Below, one piece after another: positions 25,893 to 35,239 of a DNA stretch of 64,000 nucleotides. Under the pieces are notes generated by a model. It did no database searches, had not been told where the DNA came from, and was given only the letters and a program-made list of their open reading frames with translations. Source of the stretch: Phenylobacterium sp. (GTDB lineage: Bacteria > Pseudomonadota > Alphaproteobacteria > Caulobacterales > Caulobacteraceae); contig NZ_JAUSLW010000128.1 in the NCBI RefSeq assembly GCF_030645195.1, positions 1 to 64,000 on the forward strand, written 5' to 3'. The position numbers and the translations under genes are program-made. Numbering within the stretch: position 1 is the stretch's first letter; every line of letters starts with the position of its first letter.

Positions 25893-26396
25893 ATGGCCAC
25901 CCGCGTCGGGCTCTATCCGGGCACCTTCGACCCGATCCACAATGGCCACACCGACATTATCGGGCGGGCCGTGAAGCTGGTGGACAAGCTGGTGATCGGG
26001 GTGGCGATCAACGCCGGCAAGGGCCCGATGTTCGACCTTGAGGAACGTGTGGCGATCCTGCGGGACCAGACGGCCAGCCTCTCCGGCGCCACCGAGGTCG
26101 TGGTCCAGCCCTTCAAGGGCCTGCTGATCCACTTCGCCCGCGAGGTCGGGGCCTCGATGATCGTGCGCGGCCTGCGCGCCGTGGCCGACTTCGAATACGA
26201 ATTCCAGATGACCGCGATGAACCAGCAGCTCGACCGCGACATCGACACCGTGTTCCTGATGGCCGACCCCCGTCACCAGGCGGTGTCCTCGCGCCTGATC
26301 AAGGAAATCGCCATCCTGGGCGGCGACGTCAGCAAGTTCGTCAGCCCCGGCGTCAAGGACGCCCTGATGGCCAAGGTGGCCGCGGCCCAGGCCTAG
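25893..26396 (+). CDS. coaD: Phosphopantetheine adenylyltransferase
   Basis: This 167-residue enzyme makes dephospho-CoA from 4'-phosphopantetheine and ATP, the penultimate step of CoA synthesis. It has the nucleotidyltransferase signature GTFDPIHNGHTDII (HxGH), the RGLRAVADFEYE segment and the SSRLIKEI motif corresponding to ISSTxxR. Length is normal. The ATG at 25893 follows GGGGAAG and begins at the conserved MATRVGLYPGTFDP start. It is 64 bp after gyrA and may be co-transcribed. Confidence 0.97.
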   Translation: MATRVGLYPGTFDPIHNGHTDIIGRAVKLVDKLVIGVAINAGKGPMFDLEERVAILRDQTASLSGATEVVVQPFKGLLIHFAREVGASMIVRGLRAVADFEYEFQMTAMNQQLDRDIDTVFLMADPRHQAVSSRLIKEIAILGGDVSKFVSPGVKDALMAKVAAAQA

Positions 26397-26464
26397 TTCT
26401 TTCGTCGAACGAACTTGCCCGCCGCGGGTGGCGGTCTTGGCCGCGCGCGGCTAGGAGAGAAGCC

Positions 26465-27337
26465 ATGATCCGCACCCTCCTGATCTCCGCCGCGGCCCTG
26501 GCGCTCGCCGGCGCCGCCACCGCCGCCCCCAAGGCCAAGACTCCGCCGGCGCCCGTCGCGCCCCCGGCTCCGGGCGCACCCTCCGCCGCCGACTGGCGCA
26601 CGCCTGATCCCGAGAACGTCCTGGTGATCGACACCACCAAGGGCCGCATCCTGGTCGAGCTGTCCCCCGAGGTCGCCCCCACCCACGTGGTCCGGGTCAA
26701 GGAGCTGACCCGCACGGGGCTCTATGATGGCCGCCTGTTCTTCCGGGTGATCGACGCCTTCATGGCCCAGACCGGCGACCCCAAGGACACCGGGGAGGGC
26801 AATTCCGACAAGCCCGACCTGGCCGCCGAGTTCAGCTTCCGCCGCGGCCCCGCCACCCCCTTCGTCCAGGTCGCCGACCAGACCGTGGCCGAGATCGGCT
26901 TCGTGGGCGCCCTGCCGGTCATGACCCAGAGCTCGATGCTCATGCCCATGACCACCGACGGCAAGGTCTCCGGCTGGGGCCTCTACTGCCCCGGCGTCGC
27001 CGGCATGGCCCGCGGCGAGGCCAATGACAGCGCCAATAGCCAGTTCTTCCTGATGCGCCAGGCCTATCCGTCTCTGGAGAAGCGCTACACTGCCTTCGGA
27101 CGAGTGATCTCGGGCCTGGACGTGGTGCGCGCCATCAAGATCGGCGAACCTGTGGTCGATCCCGATAAGATGTTGAAGGTCCGCGTGATGGCGGATATTC
27201 CGGCCGCCGAACGCCCCAAGGTCCGGGTGATCGACCCCAACAGCGCCTGGTTCAAGGCCGAGGTCGCCAATGTGCGCGGCGCGATGGGCGCCGATTTCAC
27301 GGCCTGCGCAATCAAGATTCCCTCAGAGGTGAAGTAA
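26465..27337 (+). CDS. Exported cyclophilin-type peptidyl-prolyl isomerase
   Basis: This 290-residue protein has a signal peptide (MIRTLLISAAALALAGAATAA) and a Pro/Ala-rich linker before a cyclophilin domain. Motifs include RILVELSPEVAPTHVVRVKEL, LFFRVIDAFMAQTGDP and MARGEANDSANSQFFLM. It should act as a proline cis-trans isomerase on periplasmic proteins. An insertion of about 40 residues (roughly 130-170) separates the substrate-binding motifs compared with the short cytoplasmic form next door, and a C-terminal tail extends past the domain. It overlaps the following cyclophilin by one base (TAATG), so the two form a translationally coupled pair. Confidence 0.9.
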   Translation: MIRTLLISAAALALAGAATAAPKAKTPPAPVAPPAPGAPSAADWRTPDPENVLVIDTTKGRILVELSPEVAPTHVVRVKELTRTGLYDGRLFFRVIDAFMAQTGDPKDTGEGNSDKPDLAAEFSFRRGPATPFVQVADQTVAEIGFVGALPVMTQSSMLMPMTTDGKVSGWGLYCPGVAGMARGEANDSANSQFFLMRQAYPSLEKRYTAFGRVISGLDVVRAIKIGEPVVDPDKMLKVRVMADIPAAERPKVRVIDPNSAWFKAEVANVRGAMGADFTACAIKIPSEVK

Positions 27338-27798
27338 TGGACGCCGAAAATACCCTGATCATGACGCTGGAAAGCGGCCCGGTGACGATCAAGCTTCGCC
27401 CGGACCTGGCGCCCGGCCACGTCGAGCGGATCAAGGAACTCGCCCGCGAGGGCTTCTATGACGGCGTGGTCTTCCACCGCGTGATCCCGGGCTTCATGGC
27501 CCAGGGCGGCGACCCGACCGGCACCGGCACCAGCGGCTCGGACAAGCCGAACCTGACCGCCGAGTTCTCCAAGGAGCCTCACGTCCGCGGCGTCTGCTCG
27601 ATGGCCCGCACCAACAACCCGAACTCCGCCAACAGCCAGTTCTTCATCTGCTTCGACGACGCCAAGTTCCTGGACGGCCAGTACACCGTCTGGGGCGAAG
27701 TCACCGAGGGCATGGACCTGGTGGACGGCCTGCCCAAGGGCGAGCCCCCGCGCGCGCCCGGCAAGATCGTCTCCATGAAGGTCGCGGCCGACGCGTGA
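27337..27798 (+). CDS. Cytoplasmic cyclophilin-type peptidyl-prolyl isomerase
   Basis: This 153-residue single-domain cyclophilin has no signal peptide. It shows FYDGVVFHRVIPGFMAQGGDPTGTG, in which Arg of FHRVI and the Gln of MAQGG are catalytic-site residues, then VCSMARTNNPNSANSQFFICF and the closing VWGEVTEGMDLVD. It catalyses proline isomerisation during folding in the cytosol. The gene overlaps its exported paralog by one base upstream and the HD-domain gene by four bases downstream (GTGA), forming a three-gene operon. Confidence 0.94.
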   Translation: MDAENTLIMTLESGPVTIKLRPDLAPGHVERIKELAREGFYDGVVFHRVIPGFMAQGGDPTGTGTSGSDKPNLTAEFSKEPHVRGVCSMARTNNPNSANSQFFICFDDAKFLDGQYTVWGEVTEGMDLVDGLPKGEPPRAPGKIVSMKVAADA

Positions 27799-28352
27799 CC
27801 CCGGACCTGGAAGCCGCCTACGCGCAGCCGCATAGGCGCTACCATACGCGGGCCCATATCGAGCAGTGCCTGGCGCTGCTCCACCAGGTCCCCGACCTGA
27901 TGGACTCCGAGCGCCAGGTGCTGACCTACGCCATCTGGTGGCACGATGCGGTCTATGACCCGACCGCCTCGGACAACGAGGCCAGGAGCGCGGAGATGGC
28001 CAAGCGCGATCTCCGCGACCTCGACGTTTCCCTGCATGCTCGCGAGGAGGTGGCCCGGCTGATCCGCCTCACCGCCGGCCATGTGGTGGAGGAAGAGGAC
28101 CGGCTAGGCGAGATCCTGGTCTCCATCGACCTGGCCATCCTCGCCGCCGCGCCGCTGGACTACGACGCCTACGCCCGTCAGGTGCGCGAGGAGTACATCC
28201 ACGTCCCCGACGAGGCCTGGCGCGCCGGCCGCAGGCAAGTGATGCAACGCTTCCTGGAGGCCCCGGTCATCTATCCCGACCCGGCCTTCCGCCGCCTGTT
28301 CGAGGCGGTGGCCCGGGCCAATATCGCCCGGGAAATCGCCTCTCTCGCTTAA
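27795..28352 (+). CDS. Predicted HD-superfamily metal-dependent phosphohydrolase
   Basis: This 185-residue protein starts at GTG 27795, overlapping the cyclophilin stop. The motif set RRYHTRAHIEQCL, WHDAVYDPTASDNE, TAGHV and ISIDLAIL-like VSIDLAILAA gives the H...HD...D metal-ligand order of HD hydrolases of the uncharacterised type often listed as predicted metal-dependent phosphohydrolases. The substrate is not known. It converges on and shares stop-codon bases with the EEP gene at 28349. Confidence 0.8.
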   Translation: MTPDLEAAYAQPHRRYHTRAHIEQCLALLHQVPDLMDSERQVLTYAIWWHDAVYDPTASDNEARSAEMAKRDLRDLDVSLHAREEVARLIRLTAGHVVEEEDRLGEILVSIDLAILAAAPLDYDAYARQVREEYIHVPDEAWRAGRRQVMQRFLEAPVIYPDPAFRRLFEAVARANIAREIASLA

Positions 28353-29323
28353 CTGGCCCGCGCGAGGGTGACGATCACCGGATAGTGGTCCGACCCCAGC
28401 CTGGGGCCCCGCTTGACGCTCACGGTCCGCCAGGCCTTGCCGGCATAGACATGGTCGATGGGCAGGAAGGGGAAGGGGACCTTCACCCGCTCGCGGGAGA
28501 CCTCTCCGGCCGGCCAGGAGAACAGGGCCCGTGTCCGCCGCTCCAGTCCGAACATCCGGTCCTCGCGCCGACGCGAGAAGGACCACGGCGTGGAGTTGAA
28601 ATCCCCCGCCAGGATCATGGGGTCCTTCGGGTACTGGTCGAGGATCCAGGCCAGGCGCTGGCCCTGCTGCTGTTGCAGAGAGCCCTTGGTGGGCCAGGTG
28701 TAGTGGGCGCCCACCACGGTGAAGTCGCCAGACGCGCCGCGATAGGCTCCGCGCGCGATCGGCGGTCGCGGCAAGCCGTGGGGCGTGTCGACGACCCCGC
28801 TGTCGATGGTCGGCAGTTTGCTGAAGATCATCACCTGGCACTTTCCGCAGACCACATGATAGGCGCGGCGCTGCAGGATGGCGTCGCGGATGGCCGGCGT
28901 GGCCTCCTCGATCACCACCACGTCGGGGTCCTGGTCGACGATCCATTGGGCGGTGTCGGACAGGTCGTTGTTGCGGCCCCAGACGTTGAACTGGATCAGT
29001 TTCAGTTGATACGGCGCGCTGGCCGGGGCGCGGGGGCTCATGGGGCGCACGTACTCCGGCAGGACAAGCGATCCGGCGGCGATGACCCCCATCCCGCCCA
29101 GGGTCAGGAAGATGGTCCTCAGCGGCCTCGGCGCCAGCAGCAGGGCGTAGGCCACCACCACCAGGGCGCCCGCCAGCCAGAACGGCGCGAAGTGGGTCAG
29201 GATGTCCAGGCTGGGCCGGATGCGCCCGCCCTGGGCGATCAGGGCGGCCACGGCGCAGGCCAAGCCCTGGGCGAACATCAGGCCGGCGACCAGGCCGGAA
29301 ATCGCGACTCGGAGGAATCCCAT
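28349..29323 (-). CDS. Membrane-anchored endonuclease/exonuclease/phosphatase family protein
   Basis: This 324-residue protein has three hydrophobic N-terminal segments (about 5-30, 45-65 and 70-90) followed by an EEP catalytic domain. Motifs are LIQFNVWGRNN, VVVIEEAT (Glu ligand), VGAHYTWP, ILAGDFNSTPWS (catalytic Asp-x-Asn) and RLGSDHYPVIVTL (terminal SDHxP). The topology places the active domain outside the cytoplasm or at the membrane face, as in related phosphodiesterases, so the substrate may be a lipid or nucleic acid; this cannot be decided here. It is monocistronic and divergent from queA. Confidence 0.82.
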   Translation of the reverse strand: MGFLRVAISGLVAGLMFAQGLACAVAALIAQGGRIRPSLDILTHFAPFWLAGALVVVAYALLLAPRPLRTIFLTLGGMGVIAAGSLVLPEYVRPMSPRAPASAPYQLKLIQFNVWGRNNDLSDTAQWIVDQDPDVVVIEEATPAIRDAILQRRAYHVVCGKCQVMIFSKLPTIDSGVVDTPHGLPRPPIARGAYRGASGDFTVVGAHYTWPTKGSLQQQQGQRLAWILDQYPKDPMILAGDFNSTPWSFSRRREDRMFGLERRTRALFSWPAGEVSRERVKVPFPFLPIDHVYAGKAWRTVSVKRGPRLGSDHYPVIVTLARAS

Positions 29324-29387
29324 GCCTCGCCTCTAGCATGGTCTGGCGCTTGACGCGTGACGGCGCGCATGGCCTTCACGCCCCCAC

Positions 29388-30467
29388 ATGCAACTCGCCG
29401 ATTTCGACTTCGACCTGCCCGACGACCACATCGCCCTGCGGCCGGCCAGCCCGCGGGATTCCGCCCGCATGCTGCGGGTCGCGCCGGGCCAGCCCCTGGC
29501 CGACCTGACCGTGGCCGATCTGCCCGAGCAGCTCCGGGCGGGAGACATCCTGGTGCTGAACGACACCCGTGTGATCCCCGCGCGGCTGAAGGGGATCCGC
29601 TACCGGGAAGAGCGCCAGGTGGCCTGCGAGGCCACTCTGCACCGCCGTCTGTCTCCCAGCCGCTGGACCGCTTTCATGCGGCCGGGCAAGCGCCTGGCCG
29701 TGGGCGACCGCGTCGCCTTCGGAGAGACCGACGACCAGGCCTGCCTGCTGGGCGCCTTGGACGCCACCATCGTCGAGAAGGGGGAGGGCGGGGAACTGAC
29801 CCTGTCCTTCGATCTGGCCGGCCCCGATCTCGACGCCGCCATCGCCGAGCGCGGCGCCATGCCCCTGCCGCCCTATATCGCCGCCAAGCGCCCCGAGGAC
29901 GCCCGCGACCGGGCCGACTACCAGACCATCTACGCCAAGGACGACGGCTCGGTCGCCGCCCCCACGGCCGGGCTGCACTTCACCCCGGAGCTGATGGCGC
30001 GGCTGCAGGCCAGGGGCGTCGGCGTCGCCTTCGTCACCCTGCACGTGGGCGCCGGCACCTTCCTGCCGGTGAAGACCGACGACCTGGCCGACCACAGGAT
30101 GCACGCCGAGTACGGTGAAGTGGTTCAGGAAACCGCCGACGTCCTCAACGTCGCCAAGGCGGCCGGCGGCCGCGTCGTCTGCGTCGGCACCACCTCCCTG
30201 CGCCTGCTGGAGAGCGCGACGGGGGAGGACGGCGTGGTCCGCCCCTTCGCCGCCGAGACGGCCATCTTCATCACCCCCGGCTACCGGTTCCGCGTCGTGG
30301 ACGGGCTGATGACCAACTTCCATCTGCCCAAGTCGACCCTGTTCATGCTGGTCTGCGCCTTCGCGGGGTTCGAGACCATGCACGCGGCCTACGCCCACGC
30401 CATCGCCACGGGCTACCGGTTCTATTCCTATGGCGACGCCAGCCTGCTCTGGAGGGCGAACCCTTGA
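29388..30467 (+). CDS. queA: S-adenosylmethionine:tRNA ribosyltransferase-isomerase
   Basis: This 359-residue enzyme transfers the ribosyl group of SAM to 7-aminomethyl-7-deazaguanine in tRNA, giving epoxyqueuosine. The N-terminus [24 protein letters not shown], the central [11 protein letters not shown], the [18 protein letters not shown] block, [11 protein letters not shown] and [17 protein letters not shown] are typical. Length matches the family. It is followed without a gap by tgt (the TTGA overlap), so the two queuosine steps are translationally coupled. Confidence 0.96.
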   Translation: MQLADFDFDLPDDHIALRPASPRDSARMLRVAPGQPLADLTVADLPEQLRAGDILVLNDTRVIPARLKGIRYREERQVACEATLHRRLSPSRWTAFMRPGKRLAVGDRVAFGETDDQACLLGALDATIVEKGEGGELTLSFDLAGPDLDAAIAERGAMPLPPYIAAKRPEDARDRADYQTIYAKDDGSVAAPTAGLHFTPELMARLQARGVGVAFVTLHVGAGTFLPVKTDDLADHRMHAEYGEVVQETADVLNVAKAAGGRVVCVGTTSLRLLESATGEDGVVRPFAAETAIFITPGYRFRVVDGLMTNFHLPKSTLFMLVCAFAGFETMHAAYAHAIATGYRFYSYGDASLLWRANP

Positions 30468-31576
30468 GCGCCTTCCCCTTCGAGATCACCGCCACCGAGG
30501 GCAAGGCCCGCACCGGGGTGCTGAAGACCGCCCGCGGCGACATCCGCACGCCAGCCTTCATGCCGGTGGGGACGGCGGCCACCGTCAAGGCGCTGACCGT
30601 CGACCAGGTGGCCTCCACCGGCGCCGACATCATCCTGGGCAACACCTATCACCTGATGCTGCGCCCGGGCGCCGAACGGGTCGCCCGGCTGGGCGGCCTG
30701 CACAACTTCATGCGCTGGGACAAACCTATCCTCACCGACAGCGGCGGCTTCCAGGTGATGAGCCTGTCGAAGATCGCCAAGGTCACCGAGCAGTCGGTGG
30801 CCTTCCAGAGCCATATCGACGGCTCCAAGCACGTGCTGACGCCGGAGCGCTCCATCGAGATCCAGGCCGACCTGCTGGGCTCGGACATCGTCATGCAGCT
30901 GGACGAATGCGTCGCCTGGCCGGCCGAGGAGAACCGGGCGCGGGAGGCCATGCTGCTCTCGGCCCGCTGGGGCCAGCGCTCCAAGGCCGCCTTCGGCGAG
31001 CGCGACCGCCAGGCCCTGTTCGGCATCCAGCAGGGCTCCACCTTCGAGCACCTGCGCCGGGAGTCCGCCGAACGCCTGATCGAGACCGGCTTCGACGGCT
31101 ACGCCCTGGGGGGCCTGGCGGTGGGGGAGGGGCACGAGGCCATGTGCGAGGTGCTGGACTATGCGCCCGACCTGCTGCCCGCCGACCGGCCGCGCTATCT
31201 GATGGGGGTCGGCAAGCCCATCGACCTGGTGGAGGCCGTGGCCCGGGGCGTGGACATGTTCGACTGCGTCCTGCCCACCCGTTCGGGCCGCCACGGCCAG
31301 GCCTGGACCTGGGAAGGCTCCGTCAACCTGAAGAACGCCCGCTTCGCCGAGGACGATACACCGCTGGACGAGACCAGCCCCTGTCCGGCCTCCAGCCACT
31401 ATTCCAAGGCCTACCTGCACCACCTGGTGAAGTCCGAGGAGATCCTCGGCCAGGTCCTGCTCTCCTGGCACAACATCGCCTTCTTCCAGGCCCTGACGGC
31501 GGCCATGCGGCACGCCATCGCCGAGGGGCGGTTTGAGGCGTTCCGGAAAGACTTCAAGAGCCGCTTGGCGGTCTAG
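30464..31576 (+). CDS. tgt: tRNA-guanine transglycosylase
   Basis: This 370-residue enzyme exchanges G34 of GUN-anticodon tRNAs for preQ1. It has [14 protein letters not shown], the first catalytic Asp in [20 protein letters not shown] and the nucleophile region [15 protein letters not shown]. The zinc site, normally CxCxxC plus a distal His, reads [17 protein letters not shown]. Only the middle Cys remains and the first and third are Ser, while the distal His ([10 protein letters not shown]) is kept. Start TTG 30464 overlaps the queA stop. The catalytic residues argue for activity despite the altered zinc site. Confidence 0.94.
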   Translation: MSAFPFEITATEGKARTGVLKTARGDIRTPAFMPVGTAATVKALTVDQVASTGADIILGNTYHLMLRPGAERVARLGGLHNFMRWDKPILTDSGGFQVMSLSKIAKVTEQSVAFQSHIDGSKHVLTPERSIEIQADLLGSDIVMQLDECVAWPAEENRAREAMLLSARWGQRSKAAFGERDRQALFGIQQGSTFEHLRRESAERLIETGFDGYALGGLAVGEGHEAMCEVLDYAPDLLPADRPRYLMGVGKPIDLVEAVARGVDMFDCVLPTRSGRHGQAWTWEGSVNLKNARFAEDDTPLDETSPCPASSHYSKAYLHHLVKSEEILGQVLLSWHNIAFFQALTAAMRHAIAEGRFEAFRKDFKSRLAV

Positions 31577-32160
31577 CGGATCGGGAACCGGGGCTTCAGG
31601 GTCTCGCTCATCGGCGGCTCGCGCTCCATCAGGCTGTGGGCGGGGGTCGCCGGCGGCTTGCAGCCGCGGGACTCCCCCAGGCCCTTCAGATAGGCCCTGC
31701 GCACCGCGCCGGCATTGATCGCCGCGGTGACCAGGCCGTCGTGGCGTTCGGCGCCGGAGAGCTTGCGCACCCAGCCCCGGAAGGGGATCAGGCCGGAGGC
31801 CGCGCTCGCCACCGCCCCCAGGGCCGCGCCGCGCCCGCGCACCATCAGGTCGTCCTCGTCCACCTGCGGCTCGTCCAGGTCCGCCCCCAGCGCCCCGTTC
31901 AGCGGCAGGATCAGGCCGGTGATCCGCGCGCAGTTGGTGGGGACCGGCAGGGCGTAGGGATCGGCCATGGCGTCCAGCAGCACCTGGGGGATCTTGGTCC
32001 TCAGGACATTGACGTCCCGCAGGGGTGAGACGACCGCGCCCTGCATGCTTTCCCGGTTGGCGGCCGATCTCGTCTGGATCTCCGGTGATCCGTCGGCCGG
32101 CGCGGTGGTGCAGGCGCCGGCGAGGGCCAGGATCGGAAGGGCGGACAGGGCGGCGCGCAT
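31573..32160 (-). CDS. Putative lipoprotein of unknown function
   Basis: This 195-residue protein begins with a lipoprotein signal ([14 protein letters not shown], lipobox AGAC with Cys at about 17), so it is predicted to be lipid-anchored in the periplasm. The mature part has [26 protein letters not shown] and a helical glycine/alanine stretch ([19 protein letters not shown]) that could associate with membrane. The C-terminal tail is Pro/Arg-rich. It converges on tgt with overlapping stop codons. Family not recognised. Confidence 0.65.
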   Translation of the reverse strand: MRAALSALPILALAGACTTAPADGSPEIQTRSAANRESMQGAVVSPLRDVNVLRTKIPQVLLDAMADPYALPVPTNCARITGLILPLNGALGADLDEPQVDEDDLMVRGRGAALGAVASAASGLIPFRGWVRKLSGAERHDGLVTAAINAGAVRRAYLKGLGESRGCKPPATPAHSLMEREPPMSETLKPRFPIR

Positions 32161-32280
32161 GAGCCAATTGTACAGCTTGGCTCCGCGCCTTGGAAAGCCC
32201 GCGCGCGGCCTTGCCCAGGGCAGGGACGCACCCTATGGTCCGCGCCGCTTCGCCCGGCGCGCATCTGCACGCCGCGCTTA

Positions 32281-32355
32281 GGGCCGGTAGCTCAGTGGTA
32301 GAGCATTCGACTTTTAATCGAATGGTCGTGGGTTCGACCCCCACCCGGCCTACCA
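32281..32355 (+). tRNA. tRNA-Lys (anticodon TTT)
   Basis: A complete 75-nt cloverleaf with encoded CCA: acceptor GGGCCGG with CCGGCCT (first pair G-U), D arm GCTC-AGTGGTA-GAGC, anticodon arm TTCGA-CTTTTAA-TCGAA with TTT at positions 34-36, five-base variable region and T arm GTGGG-TTCGACC-CCCAC. It decodes AAA/AAG. Confidence 0.97.
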
Positions 32356-32479
32356 AACCGTCGGACGTGTCGTCGCCGGGGCGGGAAGATGTCCTTGCGG
32401 GTCATCGGCTTCACGACGCACTTATTGTCGTTCAAGAGCCTGACCGCGAACGCCGCCGTCTTCCGCCAAGGGATGAACC

Positions 32480-33874
32480 ATGGATCTCGCCGCCCTTGTC
32501 CGCGCCGGCCGTCAGGCCGAGCTCTTCGCCGATCTTGAGCCCAGGTCGAAGGCCGGCGATCACGCGGCGTCCAACAACCTGGCCCTCGTGCATCGCTGGC
32601 TCGGCAACCAGATGCTGGAGCTGGCCTATGCGCTGCGGGCCTTCCAGCAGGATCCCTCGTCCCTTGCGGGGATCAACACCCTGTTCCGGGCGCTGGGGGC
32701 CGCCGCCCAGTTCCGGGTTCTGACCGACATCTATGCCGGCCTGCCCAACAAGCGGTTGCTCAATCGCCACCAGAAACTTCTCGTGGCGATCGCCTATCGT
32801 GAATGCAATCGCCTCGCCCAATCCCAGGCGGTTCTCAAGGGCGTCCCCGACTTCCCGCAGGAGAACGCGGTGGAGCTGGACGTGGCGATGCGGTTCGCCC
32901 AGGCCGCCTCCGACCACGCCTCGGCGCTAGCCCTGATCGACCGCCTGGAGGCGGTGGGGGTCGATGGGCGCCGGCAGCGCCTGTCCGAACGGTTCACCTC
33001 CGGCGACATGGCCGGCGCCCTGCAGATCTACGAGGACGGCTGGCGTAGCGATCCCGACTTGGTCGAGGACGCCAAGACGGCCCTGTTCTGCGCCATCGCC
33101 CTCGATGACCGCGCCATCGTCGAGCGGCTGGCGCCCAGCATGGTCGGCGGGGCCCGCGAGGTGGCGAGACTCTATCTTGAGGGCGCCCGCGAGGTGGTGG
33201 TCCAGGGCGCCGCCCGCACCTATCGCTTTCCGTTCGAACCGACGAACCTGTCGATCGCCCTGCGTCACGCCGCGGGGCAGTTCTACGAGATTCAGACCCT
33301 GCAGCGCCTGGCGCCGCTGCTGTCGCCGGGGGACGAGGTGGTCGACGTCGGCGCCAATATCGGCAACCACACCATCTACTTCGCTGGCGAACTCGGGTGC
33401 CGGGTGACGCCCTTCGAGTGCAATCCCAGGCTCGCGCCGCTGCTGTGCAAGGTGGTGGAGGACGCGGGCCTCGCGGGCCAGGTGGACCTCCGCCACGTGG
33501 GGAAGGCCGTCTCCGACGGGGCGGGCGAGGTGTTCTTCAACTATATCCGCAACGACTATTCCAACGTCTCCAAGGACTCCGACGGCGGCCGAACCGGGGT
33601 TCCGGCCATGGCCCTGGACAGCCTCGACCTGCCGTCCTGCCGCCTGTTGAAGGTCGATGTGGACGGCGGGGAGATCGGGGTGCTGCGTGGCGCGGAAGCC
33701 TTCCTGGCCAAGCACCGCCCGCTCCTGGTCATCGAGGTGATGAACTTCAACACCGCCGAAGCCCTGAGCCTGATTGAGAAGGCGGGCTACGCCATGATCC
33801 GCGAGAACGTCGAGGCCCGGACCCACAGCGACTTCGTGTTCTCGCCGGTCGAGCGTGATCCGCCCTTGCTCTAG
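32480..33874 (+). CDS. TPR-like plus FkbM methyltransferase
   Basis: This 464-residue protein has a helical TPR-like N-terminal half (about 1-200, with NNLALVHRWLGNQMLELAYAL). An FkbM-type SAM methyltransferase follows: EVVDVGANIGNHTIYFAGEL is the SAM loop, then TPFECNP, KVDVDGGEIGVLRGAE and LLVIEVMNF. It resembles the first two thirds of the fusion at 8459, with the domain order reversed and no glycosyltransferase part. FkbM enzymes commonly O-methylate glycans. It stands alone 125 bp downstream of tRNA-Lys. The substrate is unknown. Confidence 0.8.
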   Translation: MDLAALVRAGRQAELFADLEPRSKAGDHAASNNLALVHRWLGNQMLELAYALRAFQQDPSSLAGINTLFRALGAAAQFRVLTDIYAGLPNKRLLNRHQKLLVAIAYRECNRLAQSQAVLKGVPDFPQENAVELDVAMRFAQAASDHASALALIDRLEAVGVDGRRQRLSERFTSGDMAGALQIYEDGWRSDPDLVEDAKTALFCAIALDDRAIVERLAPSMVGGAREVARLYLEGAREVVVQGAARTYRFPFEPTNLSIALRHAAGQFYEIQTLQRLAPLLSPGDEVVDVGANIGNHTIYFAGELGCRVTPFECNPRLAPLLCKVVEDAGLAGQVDLRHVGKAVSDGAGEVFFNYIRNDYSNVSKDSDGGRTGVPAMALDSLDLPSCRLLKVDVDGGEIGVLRGAEAFLAKHRPLLVIEVMNFNTAEALSLIEKAGYAMIRENVEARTHSDFVFSPVERDPPLL

Positions 33875-34033
33875 CGTCGGTGGGGGCGGGGCGGCGCGCA
33901 GATGGCGTAGGGCGGCGCCAAACGTGATGAACAGGGAATGACCACGGCCGTTCAAAGCCGGTTCAGCGCCCGAGTCGCACCTTGGGGACAACGCCGACAG
34001 CCCTCCGGCTTGAGGCTCCCGAAGGACACGCTC

Positions 34034-34480
34034 ATGAAACGCGCAATCGCCGCCGCCCTGGCCATCTCCCTGCTGGGCGGCACGGCCGCCATGGCCCAGC
34101 CTGCGCAGTATCAGCGCGACTATCAGGGTCAGTATCAAGGCCAATACCAGGGCCGATATCAGCAAGGCTACGCCGACCAGCGCGACGATCGCTACAACGA
34201 CCGCCGCGACAACCGCTACGGCGACCGTCGCGATGACCGGCGCGGCGGCTGGGACAATCGCGGCGGCCAGCGCCATCACGGCGGCCATTCCTGGCGCCGG
34301 GGCGAGCGTCTGCCGAGCCAGTATCGCAGCGCCAACTACTACGTGAACGACTATGGCCGTTACGGCCTGCGTCAGCCGCCGCGCGGTTACCGCTGGGTCC
34401 GCGCCGACAACGACTACGTCCTGGCCGCCCTGGCCACCGGCCTGATCGTCCAGGTGCTGAGCAACGGTTACGGCCGCTAG
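34034..34480 (+). CDS. RcnB-family periplasmic protein
   Basis: This 148-residue exported protein has a signal peptide ([21 protein letters not shown]). A short tandem repeat follows ([17 protein letters not shown]), then an Arg/Asp-rich tract, and a C-terminal RcnB-like region ([18 protein letters not shown] then [27 protein letters not shown]). RcnB in E. coli tunes nickel/cobalt efflux from the periplasm; many alphaproteobacterial members are uncharacterised. The start at 34034 sits directly at the signal peptide with GAAGGA upstream, and a longer frame from 33938 lacks sense. No metal transporter is adjacent, so metal specificity is not claimed. Confidence 0.82.
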   Translation: MKRAIAAALAISLLGGTAAMAQPAQYQRDYQGQYQGQYQGRYQQGYADQRDDRYNDRRDNRYGDRRDDRRGGWDNRGGQRHHGGHSWRRGERLPSQYRSANYYVNDYGRYGLRQPPRGYRWVRADNDYVLAALATGLIVQVLSNGYGR

Positions 34481-34507
34481 GTCCAAAGCCCATCCTAGCG
34501 TGTCGGC

Positions 34508-34540
34508 AGCCCCGTCCTCACCATGAGGGCGGGGCTTTCT
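34508..34540 (+). terminator. Rho-independent terminator after the RcnB-like gene
   Basis: AGCCCCG pairs with CGGGGCT around an inner CCTCA-CCA-TGAGG stem, followed by TTTCT, 27 bp past the stop codon. Confidence 0.85.
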
Positions 34541-34602
34541 CGTGGGCGGTGGTCAGGCTTTCAGGCCTCGCCCTCAGAAATGCGATATTGGCTACAGATT
34601 AG

Positions 34603-35220
34603 CTAGGAATTAGCTCGTGTCTCCGCCGCCGGTCGGCGATTCCGGGATTCGCGCTCAGCCTGGGCGTCACGGTCACCCTCCTGTCGACCATCGTCCTGAT
34701 CCCGATGCTGGCGGTCGCGCTGAAGGCCACGCAGCAGAGTTTCCCGGAGTTCCTGGACGCCGCCTTCTCCGAGCGGGCGCTCGCCGCCTACCGCCTGTCC
34801 TTCGGTGCGGCCCTCATCGCGGCCCTGATCAATGGCGCGTTCGGCCTGGCCACCGCCTGGGCCCTGGTCCGCTATGAGTTTCCCGGCAAGGGGGTGGACG
34901 AGGAGGAGGCTTCGGTGTCCCTCGGCGCCTCGGGCCTGCGCACCTTCTGGAGCGTCACGGCCCCCAATATCCTGCTCTAAGGCGTCCTGCTCTGCAACGC
35001 CCGCGCCATGGGGGAGTTCGGGGCGGTGTCGGTGGTCTCGGGCCACATCCGGGGCCTGACCAACACCATGCCGTTGCATGTGGAGATCCTCTACAACGAG
35101 TATGACTTCGTCGGCGCCTTCGCCGTCGCCGCCCTTCTCTGTTTCCTGGCCATCGTCACCCTCGCCCTTAAGACCCTGCTCGAGATGGTCCAGCCGCAGT
35201 CGCGGCCGGCCCGTCACTGA
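34603..35220 (+). pseudogene. Decayed sulfate permease: cysT N-terminus fused in frame to cysW C-terminus
   Basis: In one frame from 34603, the sequence first encodes the N-terminal part of CysT (AIPGFALSLGVTVTLLSTIVLIPM, in two stretches, then YRLSFGAALIAALINGAFGLATAW and VRYEFPGKG). At about 34890-34900 it passes without a gap into the C-terminal part of CysW (DEEEASVSLGASGLRTFW). Roughly a kilobase coding for the CysT C-terminus and CysW N-terminus is missing. An in-frame TAA at 34978-34980 then interrupts [19 protein letters not shown], where family members read LLYGV, so a Tyr codon has become a stop and a few residues before it are lost. The frame resumes ([20 protein letters not shown]) to 35220. 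No start codon or sulfate-binding protein gene is upstream. This is a non-functional remnant of a sulfate/thiosulfate ABC permease operon. Confidence 0.88.
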
Positions 35221-35239
35221 CTAAGAGACGAACCGTCCC

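Noticed and set aside
22964-25900. A 978-codon frame antisense to gyrA
   Set aside because: gyrA is unmistakable on the plus strand; the antisense product is a His/Asp/Gly/Val-rich composition artefact of high GC third positions.
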